Below, in pieces: positions 1 through 8,465 of a stretch of DNA of 45,197 nucleotides (its first letter is position 1; each line of letters starts with the position of its first letter). The DNA comes from Verrucomicrobiota bacterium (GTDB taxonomy: Bacteria; Verrucomicrobiota; Verrucomicrobiia; Verrucomicrobiales; Verrucomicrobiaceae): contig JAFLEI010000047.1 of assembly GCA_017301975.1 (NCBI GenBank), positions 1 to 45,197 on the forward strand. Reading direction: 5' to 3'. A model generated the notes under the pieces. That model made no database searches. It was not told the DNA's origin and saw only the letters and a program-made list of their open reading frames with translations. A program made the position numbers and the translations under genes.

Positions 1-425
1 CTAGTCACCAGATGGGCGATCAGGTATTCGGCATTGTCCGAGTAAACCTCCGCCGCATCAATGACCGAGTCAAAACTCTCGCGATCCACCGTGACTGGCA
101 GTACCACCGAGAGGGCCACTCCCGCTGCTTGGAGGATCTGGTCCATTTCGCAGCCTTGGTAGAACTTGTTGAAGAACTCGCCAAGACCCGTGCTCACATC
201 CAAAATGGTCAGCGGTGAGGCATCGACGTGGGCGAGGAACGACCGGGGTGTCAATGAACTCGCATCAAGAGCCGTGACGCCGGAGGCGGAAAACGAATCC
301 TCTTCCGTCAGGGCGAGGACTTGATGGGCGACTCCATACTGCTGGAGGTAGCGTTGCAAGCAGAGCGCCAGGGTGCTCTTGCCAGTGCCAGGATAGTCGT
401 TTTGGATGAGGATGAGCTTCTTCAT
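1..425 (-). CDS. ParA/TraL-like P-loop NTPase, 3' end outside window
   Basis: The frame is open from an ATG at 425 down to the window edge, giving 141 codons with no stop. The product starts MKKLILIQNDYPGTGKSTLA, a deviant Walker A loop (residues 11-18, YPGTGKST) directly after the first beta strand, as in ParA/MinD and the conjugative-plasmid TraL ATPases. A second hydrophobic strand, LTILDVSTGLGEFF, ends in an Asp where ParA proteins carry the switch/Walker A-prime acidic residue. Later strands (VALSVVLPVTVD) fit the same fold. Such proteins position DNA, plasmids or complexes using ATP. The real partner genes lie outside the window, so the role is unknown. It is expressed away from tRNA-Gln, behind a very AT-rich spacer. 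Family assignment is inference from the P-loop and strand pattern. Confidence 0.7.
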   Translation of the reverse strand, partial: MKKLILIQNDYPGTGKSTLALCLQRYLQQYGVAHQVLALTEEDSFSASGVTALDASSLTPRSFLAHVDASPLTILDVSTGLGEFFNKFYQGCEMDQILQAAGVALSVVLPVTVDRESFDSVIDAAEVYSDNAEYLIAHLVT

Positions 426-449
426 AATTGTTTTCTTAATTTCAAAGTT

Positions 450-477
450 ATTATGATAAATATAATAAACATTGCAA
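450..477 (-). promoter_or_regulatory. Candidate sigma70-type promoter for the P-loop gene
   Basis: Read on the minus strand, TTGCAA (472-477) is followed after 16 bp by CATAAT (450-455), about 25 bp before the ATG at 425. The elements lie in an AT-rich stretch, where chance matches are easy, so support is modest. Confidence 0.35.
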
Positions 478-685
478 GAATAAATATTTCATATTTCCAT
501 AATTTCAATAGGATGAGGGTATCTTTAGACGTTGGAACCAAGCGAATTCAAGGCTTCGAGCCGCATTTGCCCTCCTCACGCTCCTTGGTGAAAAAAGTGC
601 TCCGAACCGGGCTTTGAGCCCGCTTATCCTCTCGGAATTCGTCCCAAATCTTCGTTAATAGGCCAAATTCAGCCCCAAGCCGCCC

Positions 686-713
686 TTGCACAGCGGAAAG
701 GAGGCTCTAATAT
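686..713 (+). promoter_or_regulatory. Candidate promoter of tRNA-Gln
   Basis: TTGCAC at 686-691, a 16-bp spacer, and TAATAT at 708-713 place a start site near 720, about 13 bases before the mature tRNA 5' end at 733. This spacing is right for a tRNA promoter. Confidence 0.5.
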
Positions 714-732
714 CGCCCCTCGGAGCACCTCC

Positions 733-806
733 TACCCCGTGGTGTAATGGTAACACAGGAGATTTTGATTCTCTCGTTCAAGGTTCGAATCCTTGCGGGG
801 TAACCA
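733..806 (+). tRNA. trnQ: tRNA-Gln (anticodon TTG)
   Basis: The acceptor stem TACCCCG (733-739) pairs perfectly with CGGGGTA (796-802), followed by discriminator A and an encoded CCA (804-806). The anticodon stem GGAGA/TCTCT closes the seven-base loop TTTTGAT, giving anticodon TTG, which reads CAA/CAG glutamine codons. The T arm is CAAGG-TTCGAAT-CCTTG. The encoded 3' CCA means no end addition is needed for maturation. Confidence 0.95.
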
Positions 807-834
807 CTCTGATCAGAGTGGCGTAGCAGACGCC

Positions 835-2601
835 TCACCGCGCAGCCGTGGCCGCAGCCCCCGTAAAGCTCTCGTCCGTCAGCGTCTTGAGAAACGCCAC
901 CAGATCCGCTTTCTCCTGCGTCGTGAGTTGAATGCCACCCTCCGGATGCTTCGCCAGGTTCGGGTCCAGCGTAGCGCTGCGGCGCACCCCGCTGCTGTAG
1001 TGCTCCACCACTTCCTCCAGCGTGGTGAATCGGCCGTCATGCATGTAGGGCGCAGTCAGCGCGACATTGCGCAGGCTCGGCGTTTTGAATTTCCCACGGT
1101 CAGTGGCGTTCTGCGTCACCGCCATTCGGCCCAGATCCTCCTCCCCAAGTTCAAGCCCGTTGCTGGCAAACGGTTGGCTCGCGAACAGCGTGCCCCCGTG
1201 GCAGTGAAAGCAGTCCGCACCTCGCAGCCCGCGTTTGGGATCAAACTCGGTCACAAAGAGCTGCAGCCCGCGCTTCTCACTCTCGGTCAGTTCCGCCACC
1301 TTGCGTGCCGCACGGTCAAAACGCGACTCCTGCGACACCAGCGTGAGCAGAAACTGCTCCAGCGCTTTCGCGATCCGATCAGTCGTGATCTCCGCGGAGC
1401 CAAACGCTTTCGCAAACGCCTGTGTACACTCCGGATCCGCCCTCAGCTTGGCGATGACCTTCGGCAGTGTCTCATTCATTTCATGCGCGTCCTGGATCGG
1501 CATCAGCACCTGCTCCCGCAGCGTGGCCGCACGGCCATCCCAGAAAAAAGCCGGCTGCCACGCCAGATTGAAAAGCGGCATCGCATTGCGCTTCCCCATC
1601 TGCTGCTGCGCGCCCAGGCTGAAACGCCGCGCATCGGCAAAGGCCCGCGTTTGATCATGGCAGGACGCGCAGGACTGCCTCTGATTGACCGAAAGGCGCG
1701 TGTCATGAAACAACTGCCGCCCCAGCGCCACGCCCTCCTCCGTCAGCGGATTGTCCGCAGGCAACTGTACCTGGGGAAAACGCTGCGTCATCAGCGGCGT
1801 CAGCCCATGCGTGCCGTGGGGCAGGGGGGGCGGCGTGGTGGAAAACGTCGGTGCCTGATACACATCGTGGTGCATGCTCCGCACCCGAAATGCCCGCTCA
1901 ATGTTCGTCTTGAGTTTCATCGCGAGTGCATCCCCCGCTCGCGAATGCGTTGAAGTCCCATCCTTGGCAAAGTCGATGCCCGCCAGCGCAGCTTCCACAT
2001 CAAACTCCAGCTCCAAAGTCAGCGGTCGCCCTCCACGAAAGGCCACCGGCAGCTCCACCGTCATGAGCTGCGGCGCATTGGCGATGTGATACGAGAATCC
2101 GTTCTCCTTGCCTCCTTGGGTGAAGCGCCCTTCGATCGCCATGAAAATATACCCACCCTGCCAGCCCCAGTGCAGGCCATTGACCTGCGGATTGAGCGCA
2201 TGCCCCGGCGGATAATCATTCGGGTCCGATTTGTTCGTGCTCTCATCCACACCGATGCGGAAACGGATGCCCTTGTACTCGCCCGCAGGCACGCCCGAAA
2301 CCTTCGCCGTTTGCCGGCCCCCACCAGCGCTCAGGTACGCAAACCAGTCCTTCGATTCCATCCAGGTGCCGTCCTCTTTCTGCAAAGCCAGTCCTGAGAG
2401 CAGCCAGTCGAGTCGTGTCACCTGCACCGCCCTCGTCCCAGTCATCGGCTCACCCAGCCGCAACGCCTGCCCCTCCACCATCGGTACGATCTGCAACTGC
2501 AGATCCTGCCCCGGCGCAGGCAGCGCGAGCATCCACATACCCATCGCCCAAGCCCCAAGCGGCACCTTGGAAAGCAGGGATCTTATGGAGACGCGGTGCA
2601 T
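835..2601 (-). CDS. Secreted MbnP-like domain fused to MbnH/MauG-type di-heme peroxidase
   Basis: The 588-residue product has a signal peptide (about 1-31, ending ALPAPGQ). Residues 33-250 look like the MbnP family of periplasmic copper-binding proteins: HWGWQGGYIF at 144-153, FSYHI at 169-173, and the LTLELEFDV strand. Residues 255-580 are a bacterial cytochrome c peroxidase/MauG-type domain with two heme sites, CASCH (311-315) and CFHCH (464-468), plus the conserved APYMHDGRF near 517-525. In known systems MbnP and MbnH are separate, adjacent genes, and the di-heme MbnH oxidises a Trp of MbnP to kynurenine to build a copper site. Here both are in one chain, so the enzyme could act on its own N-terminal domain (inference). 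Upstream on the same strand lies a PEP-CTERM protein 89 bp away. Heme attachment implies export and cytochrome c maturation. The two-domain call is strong; the self-modification is a hypothesis. Confidence 0.88.
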   Translation of the reverse strand: MHRVSIRSLLSKVPLGAWAMGMWMLALPAPGQDLQLQIVPMVEGQALRLGEPMTGTRAVQVTRLDWLLSGLALQKEDGTWMESKDWFAYLSAGGGRQTAKVSGVPAGEYKGIRFRIGVDESTNKSDPNDYPPGHALNPQVNGLHWGWQGGYIFMAIEGRFTQGGKENGFSYHIANAPQLMTVELPVAFRGGRPLTLELEFDVEAALAGIDFAKDGTSTHSRAGDALAMKLKTNIERAFRVRSMHHDVYQAPTFSTTPPPLPHGTHGLTPLMTQRFPQVQLPADNPLTEEGVALGRQLFHDTRLSVNQRQSCASCHDQTRAFADARRFSLGAQQQMGKRNAMPLFNLAWQPAFFWDGRAATLREQVLMPIQDAHEMNETLPKVIAKLRADPECTQAFAKAFGSAEITTDRIAKALEQFLLTLVSQESRFDRAARKVAELTESEKRGLQLFVTEFDPKRGLRGADCFHCHGGTLFASQPFASNGLELGEEDLGRMAVTQNATDRGKFKTPSLRNVALTAPYMHDGRFTTLEEVVEHYSSGVRRSATLDPNLAKHPEGGIQLTTQEKADLVAFLKTLTDESFTGAAATAAR

Positions 2602-2690
2602 AAAAAACGACCTCTATCGCTGGCCGCAAACTGGATCCGCAGTTCACCCAGTCATGGTTTGAGGCACAGCGAACCTCTCGCTGAGAAGCC

Positions 2691-3485
2691 TCAGCCGATC
2701 CGACGGCGGCGGCGCAGCGTCCACGCAATGCCGCAGGTGGCGATGAGGAGGGCCCCCCCGGGCTCTGGCACAGGGGCAAAGCCACCGATCACCAGGCCGT
2801 CCTGCCAGTTGTTCGGATCACTCTCGCTGAAGTAGGTATTGACGGTGAAATAATTGTGCTGGACCACGTAGCTGTCGAAGAACCCCGGCGTAGCATCCTT
2901 GGAGGCCACGTCGCTCAGGATGCTCTGGAACAACGCAGAGCGCGCGTCACCCGTGAGCGTGCCGAGCGGTGCAAAGTAATCCTGATAGTCGCTCATGTCC
3001 GTGAAGTCAGACTTCGGCGGCTTGCCCTCCGTCTGCGAGAGGAAGTCCTGGATCGCAAACATCGCATTGAAGAAGGTGTCGTTGTTGCCGAAGTCATTGT
3101 AGTCACCGCTCTGCTCGATGAACCGGCCCGAAGCGCCTGCCAGGGTGTCCCACGGCAGGTACGTGTCGAGCACGTACTCCATCACGGCGACCTGCTTCGG
3201 AACGATGCCAGCGTAGAAAAGGGGATCGGACTGGTAGATGCCATCTCGTTCGGTGTTCTGCACGGTCCAGCCATTCTGGAAGGACAGGGTGTCCGCAGTG
3301 ATGGTCTGGTTGCTCAAGGCAGGTGCTCCAGGCTCAATGCAGAACCACCAGTAGGTCTGGCCGCCGATGACATACTCGCCAATCGCATCTCCATTGTTAT
3401 CCAGCCCAGTTACGCTGACGGTTGCAGCCGCTGCCGTGACGGTGCAGGCCGCAAATACCAAGGGAATGAGACTTCGGAATGTCAT
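2691..3485 (-). CDS. PEP-CTERM sorting domain protein
   Basis: The product (264 residues from the chosen start) begins MTFRSLIPLVFAACTVTAAAA, a clear signal peptide, and ends with VPEPGGALLIATCGIAWTLRRRRR, the VPEP motif, hydrophobic helix and basic tail that exosortases recognise. The protein is therefore exported, sorted and probably attached or released at the cell surface. The body is acidic and aromatic-rich and resembles no family I can name. I chose the ATG at 3485 instead of the in-frame one at 3557 because it gives the signal peptide at the N-terminus and because a good promoter overlaps 3529-3557. No exosortase gene lies in the window. Confidence 0.88.
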   Translation of the reverse strand: MTFRSLIPLVFAACTVTAAAATVSVTGLDNNGDAIGEYVIGGQTYWWFCIEPGAPALSNQTITADTLSFQNGWTVQNTERDGIYQSDPLFYAGIVPKQVAVMEYVLDTYLPWDTLAGASGRFIEQSGDYNDFGNNDTFFNAMFAIQDFLSQTEGKPPKSDFTDMSDYQDYFAPLGTLTGDARSALFQSILSDVASKDATPGFFDSYVVQHNYFTVNTYFSESDPNNWQDGLVIGGFAPVPEPGGALLIATCGIAWTLRRRRRIG

Positions 3486-3528
3486 TGTTGTATGAAATTT
3501 ATGATCGTCGCTCAATAAATCTAGCTTT

Positions 3529-3557
3529 ATTTTATGACAATTATCAAAATATAACAA
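3529..3557 (-). promoter_or_regulatory. Candidate promoter of the PEP-CTERM gene
   Basis: On the minus strand TTGTTA (3552-3557), a 17-bp spacer and TAAAAT (3529-3534) lie in an AT-rich block between divergent genes. The implied transcript starts near 3521, leaving a leader of about 35 bases before the ATG at 3485. Confidence 0.5.
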
Positions 3558-3638
3558 TTAAACGGTGCTTCGCCACCAGTTTATCGGCCGAAGCACTCGC
3601 TTGCCAAGGGGTGGGCCAGTCCTACGCTGCGATTCCTG

Positions 3639-4688
3639 ATGTCTCATTCCTTCCAGGCCTTTCCATGGCCGCTGGCGGTCGCTTCCATGGCCGTCTGTTA
3701 CCTCTTGGCAGACTTGTACGCCTTCAAAGGGCCGGTGCACAAGCTGTGCACGGAGAGTCAGGGCGGGGGACTGGCAGCGGAGGTGGACGGCCTGCCCATC
3801 ACCCGGCATGAACTGGAGGCTGCGATGCGCGAGCATCTGTGGAAGCACAACGCAGCATGGGCCAGCCTCAGTCCGGAGTCGCGCATGCAGTCACGTTGGC
3901 TGGCGCTGGAGACCCTGGTCAACGAGCGCCTCCTGCGTGCCTGCCGCGTCAAAACCAGCCCCGGTGCCGGCCTGTCCAAGGGCGCTGTGAAACAGGAGTC
4001 TGAGCGCATGCAGCGGCAGTTTGCCGATTCCTCGGAGTTTCCCACGCGTCTGGCCGCACAGCAGCTGACCCCCAAGGCGCTGGAAGCCCGGATCACGGAT
4101 GCTCAGCTCGATGAAGCTTGGATTGAGAAGGTGATTCAGACCCGCTTCAAGGCCGTCTCTCCGCAGGACCTGCGCGCTTGGTATGCCGAATACAAGGAGA
4201 CCCTGCGCATCCCTCAAGCTTACCACGCGGCGCATATTTTCCTCACTCGGCATGACAAAACCAAGCCAGACCGCTCGGCGGAGATCCGTGCAATCCAGCG
4301 CCAGTTTTTGGCGAAGGAGAAGACCTTCGCGCAGCTCGCCAAGGAACATTCCGAGGATGATCGCAGCAAAAATCTGGGCGGCGACCTCGGCTGGTTCTCG
4401 TCAGAGCGCATGCCGCCGGACTTCATCGCCGCCGTGCAAAAGCTCAAGAGCGGCCAGTTCAGCGAACCCGTGCAGACAAAGCTCGGCTGGCACCTCATCA
4501 TCGTGCTGGAGCGCCACGCTTCACGACTGCCCGCCTTGGCAGAAGTCTCACACGAGATCACCACCCTGCTCATCAGCAAACGGCGCGAGGCAGCACTCAA
4601 GAGCCTCCTCGCTGAATTGCGTGAGCGCTCGCCTGCCTCGGTGCTGTATCACGCTGAGGTCATCGATCACGCCGAACCAGCCCCTTGA
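3639..4688 (+). CDS. Parvulin-type peptidyl-prolyl isomerase (SurA/PpiC-like)
   Basis: The 349-residue protein has an N-terminal hydrophobic segment (about 10-27) acting as signal anchor or signal peptide, then a SurA-N-like helical chaperone region (45-190) that begins AEVDGLPITRHELE. A single parvulin domain spans about 196-293: AHIFLTRH, the EHSEDDRSKNLGGDLGWF core (236-253), and FSEPVQTKLGWHLIIVLER. It catalyses proline isomerisation and likely helps fold exported envelope proteins. Its end overlaps the convergent ATPase gene by 22 bp, so the two mRNAs would share complementary 3' ends. The exact start is uncertain; an internal ATG at 3690 is possible. Confidence 0.9.
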   Translation: MSHSFQAFPWPLAVASMAVCYLLADLYAFKGPVHKLCTESQGGGLAAEVDGLPITRHELEAAMREHLWKHNAAWASLSPESRMQSRWLALETLVNERLLRACRVKTSPGAGLSKGAVKQESERMQRQFADSSEFPTRLAAQQLTPKALEARITDAQLDEAWIEKVIQTRFKAVSPQDLRAWYAEYKETLRIPQAYHAAHIFLTRHDKTKPDRSAEIRAIQRQFLAKEKTFAQLAKEHSEDDRSKNLGGDLGWFSSERMPPDFIAAVQKLKSGQFSEPVQTKLGWHLIIVLERHASRLPALAEVSHEITTLLISKRREAALKSLLAELRERSPASVLYHAEVIDHAEPAP

Positions 4689-7360
4689 ATCCGCCGGCGT
4701 GCGAACCACTTCCTGATTTCTTCGATCCACAGCACACTGCTGCCGATGACTCCCAGAAGCACCACGTCCGCCAGCGGAATCGGCACCGTGTGGAAAATGC
4801 GGTTCATGGAGGTGTTGTAGATCACGAGGATGTGCAGGGCGTTGCCCAGGATCAGTCCTCCAAGGAGCCACCGGTTGCGAAGAATGTCGAAGTTGATCGA
4901 GGACTTGAAAGCGCTGCGGCAGTTGAGAACGTTGAACCACTGGGTCACGGCCACCAGCGTGAAGGTCTCCGTCTGCACCAGGGCAAACGGAACTCCGGTG
5001 GACTGCCTCCAGATGAAGAAACCAAAGACCGTCACCACCGAGGTGATCACCATGAGCAGCAGCCGTTGCAGCATCGGTCCTGTGATGAGCTGTTCATTCT
5101 TCGGCGTGGGGCGGCGGCGCATTTCATCACCCTCCAGCCCCTCCATGATCAGGTTCACCGTCACCGCTCCCTCGGTCACAATGTTGATCCACAGGATCTG
5201 CACCGCCGCCAGCGGCAGCGGGTATCCGCACAGCAGCGCCAGCAGCAGAATGATGACTTCGTCAATTGAGGTGGCAAACAGGAACAGCACCACCTTCTTG
5301 AGGTTCTGATACACCAGCCGCCCTTCCTCGATGGCTTTCACGATGGTGGCAAAGTTGTCATCCGTGATGACGATCTTCGCCGCTCCCTTGGCCACCTCCG
5401 TGCCCGTGATGCCCATCGCCACGCCCACATCCGCAGCCGCCAGCGCCGGCGCATCATTCACCCCGTCACCGGTCATGGCCACCACCTGCTTTTGCGCCTG
5501 GAACGCTTGCACAATCCGCAGCTTCTGCGCCGGATGCACCCGCGCAAATACGGAGATGCGGTCCAGGCTGCCGCGCAGCTCGTCATCGGACATCGCTTCC
5601 AGTTCCGCACTGTCCACGGCGATGTCTCCCGGCTTCGCGATGCCCAGCTCAGTCGCGATGGCCAGCCCGGTGGCCTTGTGATCTCCGGTCACCATCACCG
5701 GCCGGATGCCCGCCTCCAGACACTCGGCGACCGCCGCCTTCACCTCCTCACGCGGTGGATCCATCTGCCCCAGCAGCCCCAGAAAGCTCAGCCTTTCGCG
5801 CCACGGATCAAACCCGGCCCCTTCATCGAGCGGGACGTCATGGATCTCCGCCACCGCAAGCACACGCAGCGCCTGCGTGGCGAGTTCCTCGGCCGTTTGC
5901 TGCACTTGGGCGAGATCCAGCGAGGCAGGATCGCAGAGCGCGAGCAGCTTCTCTGGTGCTCCTTTGAAGAGGATGCGGTGCCTGCCTTCATGGCCATGCT
6001 GCGTCGCCATCATCTTCACGGCTGAGTCGAAAGGGATCTCCGCCTGGCGCGGCCAGTGTTGCAGCAGCGCGCCGGGTTCTACGGCGCCTTTGTGTGCCAC
6101 CGTGAGCAGCGCCGCCTCGGTGGGATCGCCCATGGGCCGCCAGCGTGTTTCCTCCCCTTCCGGCGGCACTAGGTTCGCATCGTTGCAGAGCGTGATGGCT
6201 TCCAGCAAAGACCTGAGCGTGGCATCTTCCTTGGCGGAGAGATCCTGGCCGCTGACGTGCAGCCTGCCTTCCGGCGAATACCCCGCGCCCGTCGCTTCGA
6301 CCTGCCGCCCATCCGGAAGGATCAGCCTCGTCACGGTCATCTCGTTCTTCGTCAGCGTGCCGGTCTTGTCGCTGCAGATGATGCTCGTGGAGCCAAGCGT
6401 TTCCACCGCCGCCAGCCGCCGCACGATGGCTCCGCGCCTCGCCATCCGCTGCATGCCCACCGCCAGCGCGATCGTCATGGCCACAGGCAGTCCCTCCGGC
6501 ACCATCGAAACCATCTGGCTGATCGCCACCATGAAGATGGTCACAAAGGGAATCCCCCGCATCAGTCCAAATCCAAGAATCAGCACAAACAGCACCACGG
6601 AGGCGACCACCAGCCAGTTCCCAAACTGCTTGAGCCGCACTTCCAGCGGTGTCTTGGGTTGCTCGGCACTGGTCGTCATGCTGGCGATTTTTCCCACCTC
6701 CGTCTGCAAACCCGTGGCCACCACCACCGCCTTGCCGCGACCTGCGGTGAGGTGCGTTCCGGAGTAGATCATGTTCCTGCGGTCCCCCAGTCCCGATTCC
6801 TCAGGCACCGCGTCGGTGCTTTTCACCACTGGCAGCGATTCCCCCGTGAGCTCCGCTTCGGTGGCTTCCAGGGCGGCTGCTTCCAGCAGTCGCGCATCGG
6901 CGCCCACCTGGTCTCCAGCTCCCAGCAGCAAGATGTCTCCAGGCACCAGCTCCCGTGCCTCAATGATCGATTCCTTTCCATCCCGGACCACGCGCACCTT
7001 CAGCGCAGAGAGCTTGCGAAGCGCCGTCATGGAATGCTCCGCCCGTCCCTCTTGCACGGCGCCGATCACCGCGTTGATCAGCACCACGATCAGGATCACC
7101 ACCGCATCACTGGCATGCCCCATCGCAAAGGAGATCACCGCTGCAACAAATAGAATGTAGATCAAGGGGCTCGCGAACTGTGCTGCAAACACCCGCCACA
7201 TCGGTTTGTGCTTGTCCTCCGGAAGCTCGTTCGGCCCGTGCTGCGTCAGGCGTTCGGACGCCTCGCTGCCGCTCAGTCCGTCTTGCGCATGGGTTTTCAG
7301 CGCCGCCATGATCGTTTCAGATTCTGCCGCGTGCCAGATGAGCGATGTCGATGCCTGCAT
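4667..7360 (-). CDS. P2-type cation-transporting ATPase
   Basis: The 897-residue membrane pump has the N-terminal cation ATPase domain (1-75), the actuator motif TGES (172-175), the M4 motif PEGLP (288-292), the phosphorylated Asp331 in DKTGTLT, the nucleotide-binding KGAPE (466-470), MVTGD (556-560) and the hinge GDGVNDAP (631-638), followed by six C-terminal membrane segments. Length and PEGLP place it with Ca2+/Na+-type P2 ATPases. The M6 segment reads NIVTEG where Ca2+ pumps usually have NxxTDG, and M5 has SIDE near the position of the usual NxxE. The transported ion is therefore uncertain (Ca2+, Mn2+ or another cation). It ends inside the convergent isomerase gene. Confidence 0.93.
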   Translation of the reverse strand: MQASTSLIWHAAESETIMAALKTHAQDGLSGSEASERLTQHGPNELPEDKHKPMWRVFAAQFASPLIYILFVAAVISFAMGHASDAVVILIVVLINAVIGAVQEGRAEHSMTALRKLSALKVRVVRDGKESIIEARELVPGDILLLGAGDQVGADARLLEAAALEATEAELTGESLPVVKSTDAVPEESGLGDRRNMIYSGTHLTAGRGKAVVVATGLQTEVGKIASMTTSAEQPKTPLEVRLKQFGNWLVVASVVLFVLILGFGLMRGIPFVTIFMVAISQMVSMVPEGLPVAMTIALAVGMQRMARRGAIVRRLAAVETLGSTSIICSDKTGTLTKNEMTVTRLILPDGRQVEATGAGYSPEGRLHVSGQDLSAKEDATLRSLLEAITLCNDANLVPPEGEETRWRPMGDPTEAALLTVAHKGAVEPGALLQHWPRQAEIPFDSAVKMMATQHGHEGRHRILFKGAPEKLLALCDPASLDLAQVQQTAEELATQALRVLAVAEIHDVPLDEGAGFDPWRERLSFLGLLGQMDPPREEVKAAVAECLEAGIRPVMVTGDHKATGLAIATELGIAKPGDIAVDSAELEAMSDDELRGSLDRISVFARVHPAQKLRIVQAFQAQKQVVAMTGDGVNDAPALAAADVGVAMGITGTEVAKGAAKIVITDDNFATIVKAIEEGRLVYQNLKKVVLFLFATSIDEVIILLLALLCGYPLPLAAVQILWINIVTEGAVTVNLIMEGLEGDEMRRRPTPKNEQLITGPMLQRLLLMVITSVVTVFGFFIWRQSTGVPFALVQTETFTLVAVTQWFNVLNCRSAFKSSINFDILRNRWLLGGLILGNALHILVIYNTSMNRIFHTVPIPLADVVLLGVIGSSVLWIEEIRKWFARRRIQGAGSA

Positions 7361-7461
7361 GCCTCATCCTAATGGAGATCACGACAACCGCCATGTGGAA
7401 TGAGCCAGCCTGATGCAGACGCAGGCGTTGCGCCGCAGGAATTGCGCGCTAAGGGCGTGGC

Positions 7462-8289
7462 ATGAAACAAAACGTTGGCATACTCGGTCTCGGCATCATC
7501 GGCAGTCGTGTGGCGGACAATCTGCGCAAGGCGGGGCATGAAGTCTTCGTGTGGAGCCGCAGCGCGCGTCCTGTCCCCAATTTCCTCGCTTCCCCCCGCG
7601 AGGTCGCCGGGGCGGCTGGCATCATCCAGATTTTCGTGCGTGACAGCGCGGCACTGCTCGAGGCCATTGAAGACATGAAGCCCGCGCTCAAAGCCGGTCA
7701 TCTCATCATGAATCACGCCACCGTCAGCAAAAAGGCAACGCTGCAGGCGGCGCAGCTCGTCGAAGAAGCGGGCGCGGCCTTCCTTGATGCTCCCTTTACC
7801 GGCAGCAAGATGGCGGCTCAGAACGGCAAGCTCTCCTACTACATCGGCGGCAGTGAGCTGCTGCTGGAACGTGCCCGCCCCGTCCTAGAAGCCAGCGCCG
7901 CCAAGATCCTTCCTCTCGGGGCCGTCGGCGAAGCCATGGTCCTCAAGATCGTCACTAACCTCGTCTCCGCCGTGATCGTTGAGGCCGTCTCCGAAGCCGC
8001 CGACATCACCAAAGCCAACGGCATTCCCCTTGAGCGCCTCCTCGAAGCTTTGGAATCCAACGCCAACTACTCCACCCTCATCGGCATGAAGCTCCCCGCC
8101 ATCATCAAGAGCGACTTCGAGCCCCACTTCGCCCTGCGCAACATGCTCAAGGACGCCGACTTCGCCCGCGAACTCGCGGCAGAAGCAAAGCTCAAGACCC
8201 CCGCCCTCGACTGCACCGCCGCAGCCATGCGCGCCGGCGTGGACTCCGGCAAAGGCGACCTCGATTTCAGCGTCATCGGCCAGCGCTAA
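7462..8289 (+). CDS. NAD(P)-dependent beta-hydroxyacid dehydrogenase family protein
   Basis: The 275-residue enzyme opens with a Rossmann dinucleotide loop, GLGIIG (9-14), after MKQNVGIL. It has the substrate-binding DAPFTGS (109-115) and the catalytic lysine region VLKIVTNLV (K162), as in 3-hydroxyisobutyrate dehydrogenase, glyoxylate/succinic semialdehyde reductase and tartronate semialdehyde reductase. Length matches the family. It is a soluble oxidoreductase that interconverts a beta-hydroxy acid and the oxo acid. The precise substrate cannot be read from sequence, and neighbours give no pathway hint. It is transcribed divergently from the cation ATPase across 101 bp. Confidence 0.9.
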   Translation: MKQNVGILGLGIIGSRVADNLRKAGHEVFVWSRSARPVPNFLASPREVAGAAGIIQIFVRDSAALLEAIEDMKPALKAGHLIMNHATVSKKATLQAAQLVEEAGAAFLDAPFTGSKMAAQNGKLSYYIGGSELLLERARPVLEASAAKILPLGAVGEAMVLKIVTNLVSAVIVEAVSEAADITKANGIPLERLLEALESNANYSTLIGMKLPAIIKSDFEPHFALRNMLKDADFARELAAEAKLKTPALDCTAAAMRAGVDSGKGDLDFSVIGQR

Positions 8290-8415
8290 ACCGACTGCGC
8301 ACACGCGCACGGACACCATCGTCCTCGTTCCTCGATCACAGCGCCTCGTTTCAAGTTCAAGATCCCAAATCATCACCCCACTCGGCCCCAGCTCCAGCCT
8401 CTTCGTATTGTAGTC

Positions 8416-8429
8416 CCGGCTTCAGCCGG
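8416..8429. repeat. REP-like hairpin CCGGC-TTCA-GCCGG
   Basis: A perfect five-base-pair stem with a four-base loop lies inside the phrase GTAGTCCCGGCTTCAGCC, 37 bp before the ThuA-like gene. I recognise similar phrases as dispersed intergenic repeats in PVC genomes; this is from memory and only one copy is seen here. Confidence 0.4.
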
Positions 8430-8465
8430 TCCGGAAGCCCCCTAGCGTCACATTCACCCCAGCCG

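Larger units (their letters stand above)
426..732. other. AT-rich spacer between P-loop gene and tRNA-Gln
   Basis: No gene is supported here. Positions 426 to about 515 are extremely AT-rich compared with the GC-rich surroundings and hold a candidate minus-strand promoter. A perfect 6-bp hairpin (CGGGCT, loop TTG, AGCCCG) sits at 608-622. A candidate tRNA promoter lies at 686-713. Confidence 0.6.

Noticed and set aside
3486..3557. N-terminal extension of the PEP-CTERM gene to the ATG at 3557
   Set aside because: It would put 24 non-signal residues before the signal peptide and overlaps a good promoter, so the start at 3485 is preferred.
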